Source: Rhodospirillales bacterium
Lineage (GTDB): Bacteria; Pseudomonadota; Alphaproteobacteria; Rhodospirillales; Casp-alpha2
Assembly (NCBI GenBank): GCA_028282185.1
Contig: JANQIJ010000320.1
Coordinates: 1-6,213, forward strand
Reading direction: 5' to 3'
Length of the DNA: 6,213 nt
Shown here one piece after another: positions 5,667 through 6,213 of the stretch. How positions within the stretch are numbered: the first letter of the stretch is position 1; every line of letters starts with the position of its first letter. Under the pieces are notes generated by a model, which worked only from the letters and a program-made list of their open reading frames with translations, ran no database searches and was not told the DNA's origin. The translations under genes were made by a program, and so were the position numbers.

Positions 5667-6119
5667 ATGAACAGCGACCATCCGATCTACACTCTGGTCT
5701 ACACCAGCAGCGCCACGCAGCCGTTCGATGACGAAGCGCTGACGGCGCTGTTGCGCAACGCCCGCGCGGTCAACGAGACACATGGCATTACCGGTCTCTT
5801 GGCCTATTACGACGGCTGCTTCGTGCAATTGATCGAAGGCCCCGAAGCGGAAGTCAGGCAATTATACGAAAACCTCAGCCGCGATCCCCGGCACAAGATT
5901 TTCGGCCATGTCGACGAGGGCCACTTGCCGGCACGCAGCTTCCCCGATTGGACGATGGCGTTTCGCCACTTCAACCGCAGGAAGGCGGAAAAACTCTCCG
6001 GGGAAAGGGACTCCGCGGCAGCGCTGCGCGCGGCGATCGATATCCCCAACGACGCGGCAACCGGAATCTTCTTCAAATCCTGCCTGTCGGCGCTGTTGCC
6101 GAACCACCTGGTCGACTAG
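5667..6119 (+). CDS. Short BLUF-domain blue-light sensor protein
   Basis: A 150-residue stand-alone BLUF protein, which binds FAD and senses blue light. All the key flavin-pocket residues are present: Tyr12 in LVYTS, Asn36 in NETHGITG, Gln54 in CFVQLIEG, and Trp95/Met97 in DWTMAF, corresponding to AppA Tyr21, Asn45, Gln63, Trp104 and Met106. The BLUF core spans about 7-102; the last 48 residues are a mostly helical tail with no output domain, so it should signal through a partner protein, as short BLUF proteins do. ATG at 5667 is preferred; a GTG at 5652 would add MVFSP, which the domain does not need. The gene follows alkB by 69 bp on the same strand, so it may share the transcript or use its own promoter. 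Its stop codon TAG lies in CTAG at the probable end of an IS630-like element, so the native C-terminus may have been altered. Confidence 0.92.
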   Translation: MNSDHPIYTLVYTSSATQPFDDEALTALLRNARAVNETHGITGLLAYYDGCFVQLIEGPEAEVRQLYENLSRDPRHKIFGHVDEGHLPARSFPDWTMAFRHFNRRKAEKLSGERDSAAALRAAIDIPNDAATGIFFKSCLSALLPNHLVD

Positions 6120-6213
6120 AGCATCGGGCGATTAATCTGCAATGCATCCTGTTGCCTTGAAGTAGTTCCAACATTCCTTAGGCGTGAACAGGCCGCAGAT
6201 GTGGCCGACGGCC
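6119..6213. mobile_element. End of an IS630-like insertion sequence (partial)
   Basis: The transposase 3' end (6132-6213) and the CTAG at 6116-6119 suggest that the element ends here. IS630 elements are known to insert at CTAG and duplicate TA, so the TA at 6117-6118 would be the target duplication and GAGCATCGGGCG the start of the terminal repeat. The other end lies outside the window, so the boundary is inferred. Confidence 0.55.
6132..6213 (-). CDS. IS630-family transposase, C-terminal end (partial)
   Basis: The last 26 codons of a minus-strand frame, ending in TAA (6134-6132). The peptide AVGHICGLFTPKECWNYF plus a short tail (KATGCIAD) matches from memory the C-terminal FTPxECxNYFxxAGY signature of IS630-type DDE transposases, which cut and paste the element into TA sites. 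The DDE catalytic core would lie past the right edge. Its third codon positions are less GC-biased than those of the neighbouring genes (CCT, AAG, GAA, TGT, GCA, ACA, GGA), in keeping with a foreign origin. The fragment is too short to say whether the transposase is intact. Confidence 0.7.
   Translation of the reverse strand, partial: AVGHICGLFTPKECWNYFKATGCIAD

Noticed and set aside
4989..5861. 290-aa open frame on the minus strand opposite alkB and the start of the BLUF gene
   Set aside because: It spans two genes with intact catalytic or flavin-binding motifs on the other strand and has no recognisable protein features.

Overview
The window is GC-rich with strongly GC-ending codons, and it looks like the chromosome of an alphaproteobacterium, probably Rhodospirillales-like. 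That placement is an inference. It rests on codon use, on ftsE lying divergent from an MJ0042 zinc-ribbon/DUF3426 protein (an arrangement I recall from this class), and on CTAGAGCA-type intergenic elements, which I recall as frequent there. No rRNA, tRNA or CRISPR array was seen.

Layout from left to right. At 1-344 (minus) is the N-terminal part of FtsE, the ATPase of the FtsEX division complex. It is divergent from a zinc-ribbon, single-pass membrane protein at 508-1590 (plus) that has a long Pro-rich/acidic linker. Their shared 163-bp spacer holds a good sigma70-like promoter for the plus gene. The zinc-ribbon gene converges on an unrecognised 99-aa gene (1763-2062, minus). Between them is an imperfect palindromic element with CTAG at each end (about 1647-1766), which may be a MITE and may also act as a two-way terminator.

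The 99-aa gene is divergent from a compact plus-strand cluster: a CocE/NonD-type alpha/beta hydrolase (2161-3999), an HtrA-like protein with a PDZ domain whose serine-protease triad positions are all substituted (4009-5013), an AlkB-family 2-oxoglutarate/Fe(II) dioxygenase (5022-5597), and, 69 bp further on, a short BLUF blue-light sensor (5667-6119). The first three are 9 and 8 nt apart and are probably co-transcribed. The divergent spacer contains an exact TGTGA-N6-TCACA palindrome, the core of the CRP consensus, so cAMP/CRP-like control of the cluster, of the 99-aa gene, or of both is a testable idea.

The right edge enters the 3' end of an IS630-like transposase (6132-6213, minus). The probable IS end lies directly on the BLUF stop codon. 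The same CTAGAGCA string forms the stop-codon end of the 99-aa gene, and the only three CTAG tetranucleotides I found by eye all sit at these putative element ends.

The most interesting points are the degenerate HtrA-PDZ protein placed between a hydrolase and a DNA-repair dioxygenase, the CRP-like operator, and the TA/CTAG-targeted mobile-element ends that supply stop codons to neighbouring genes. No single novel defence or mobile system is evident.
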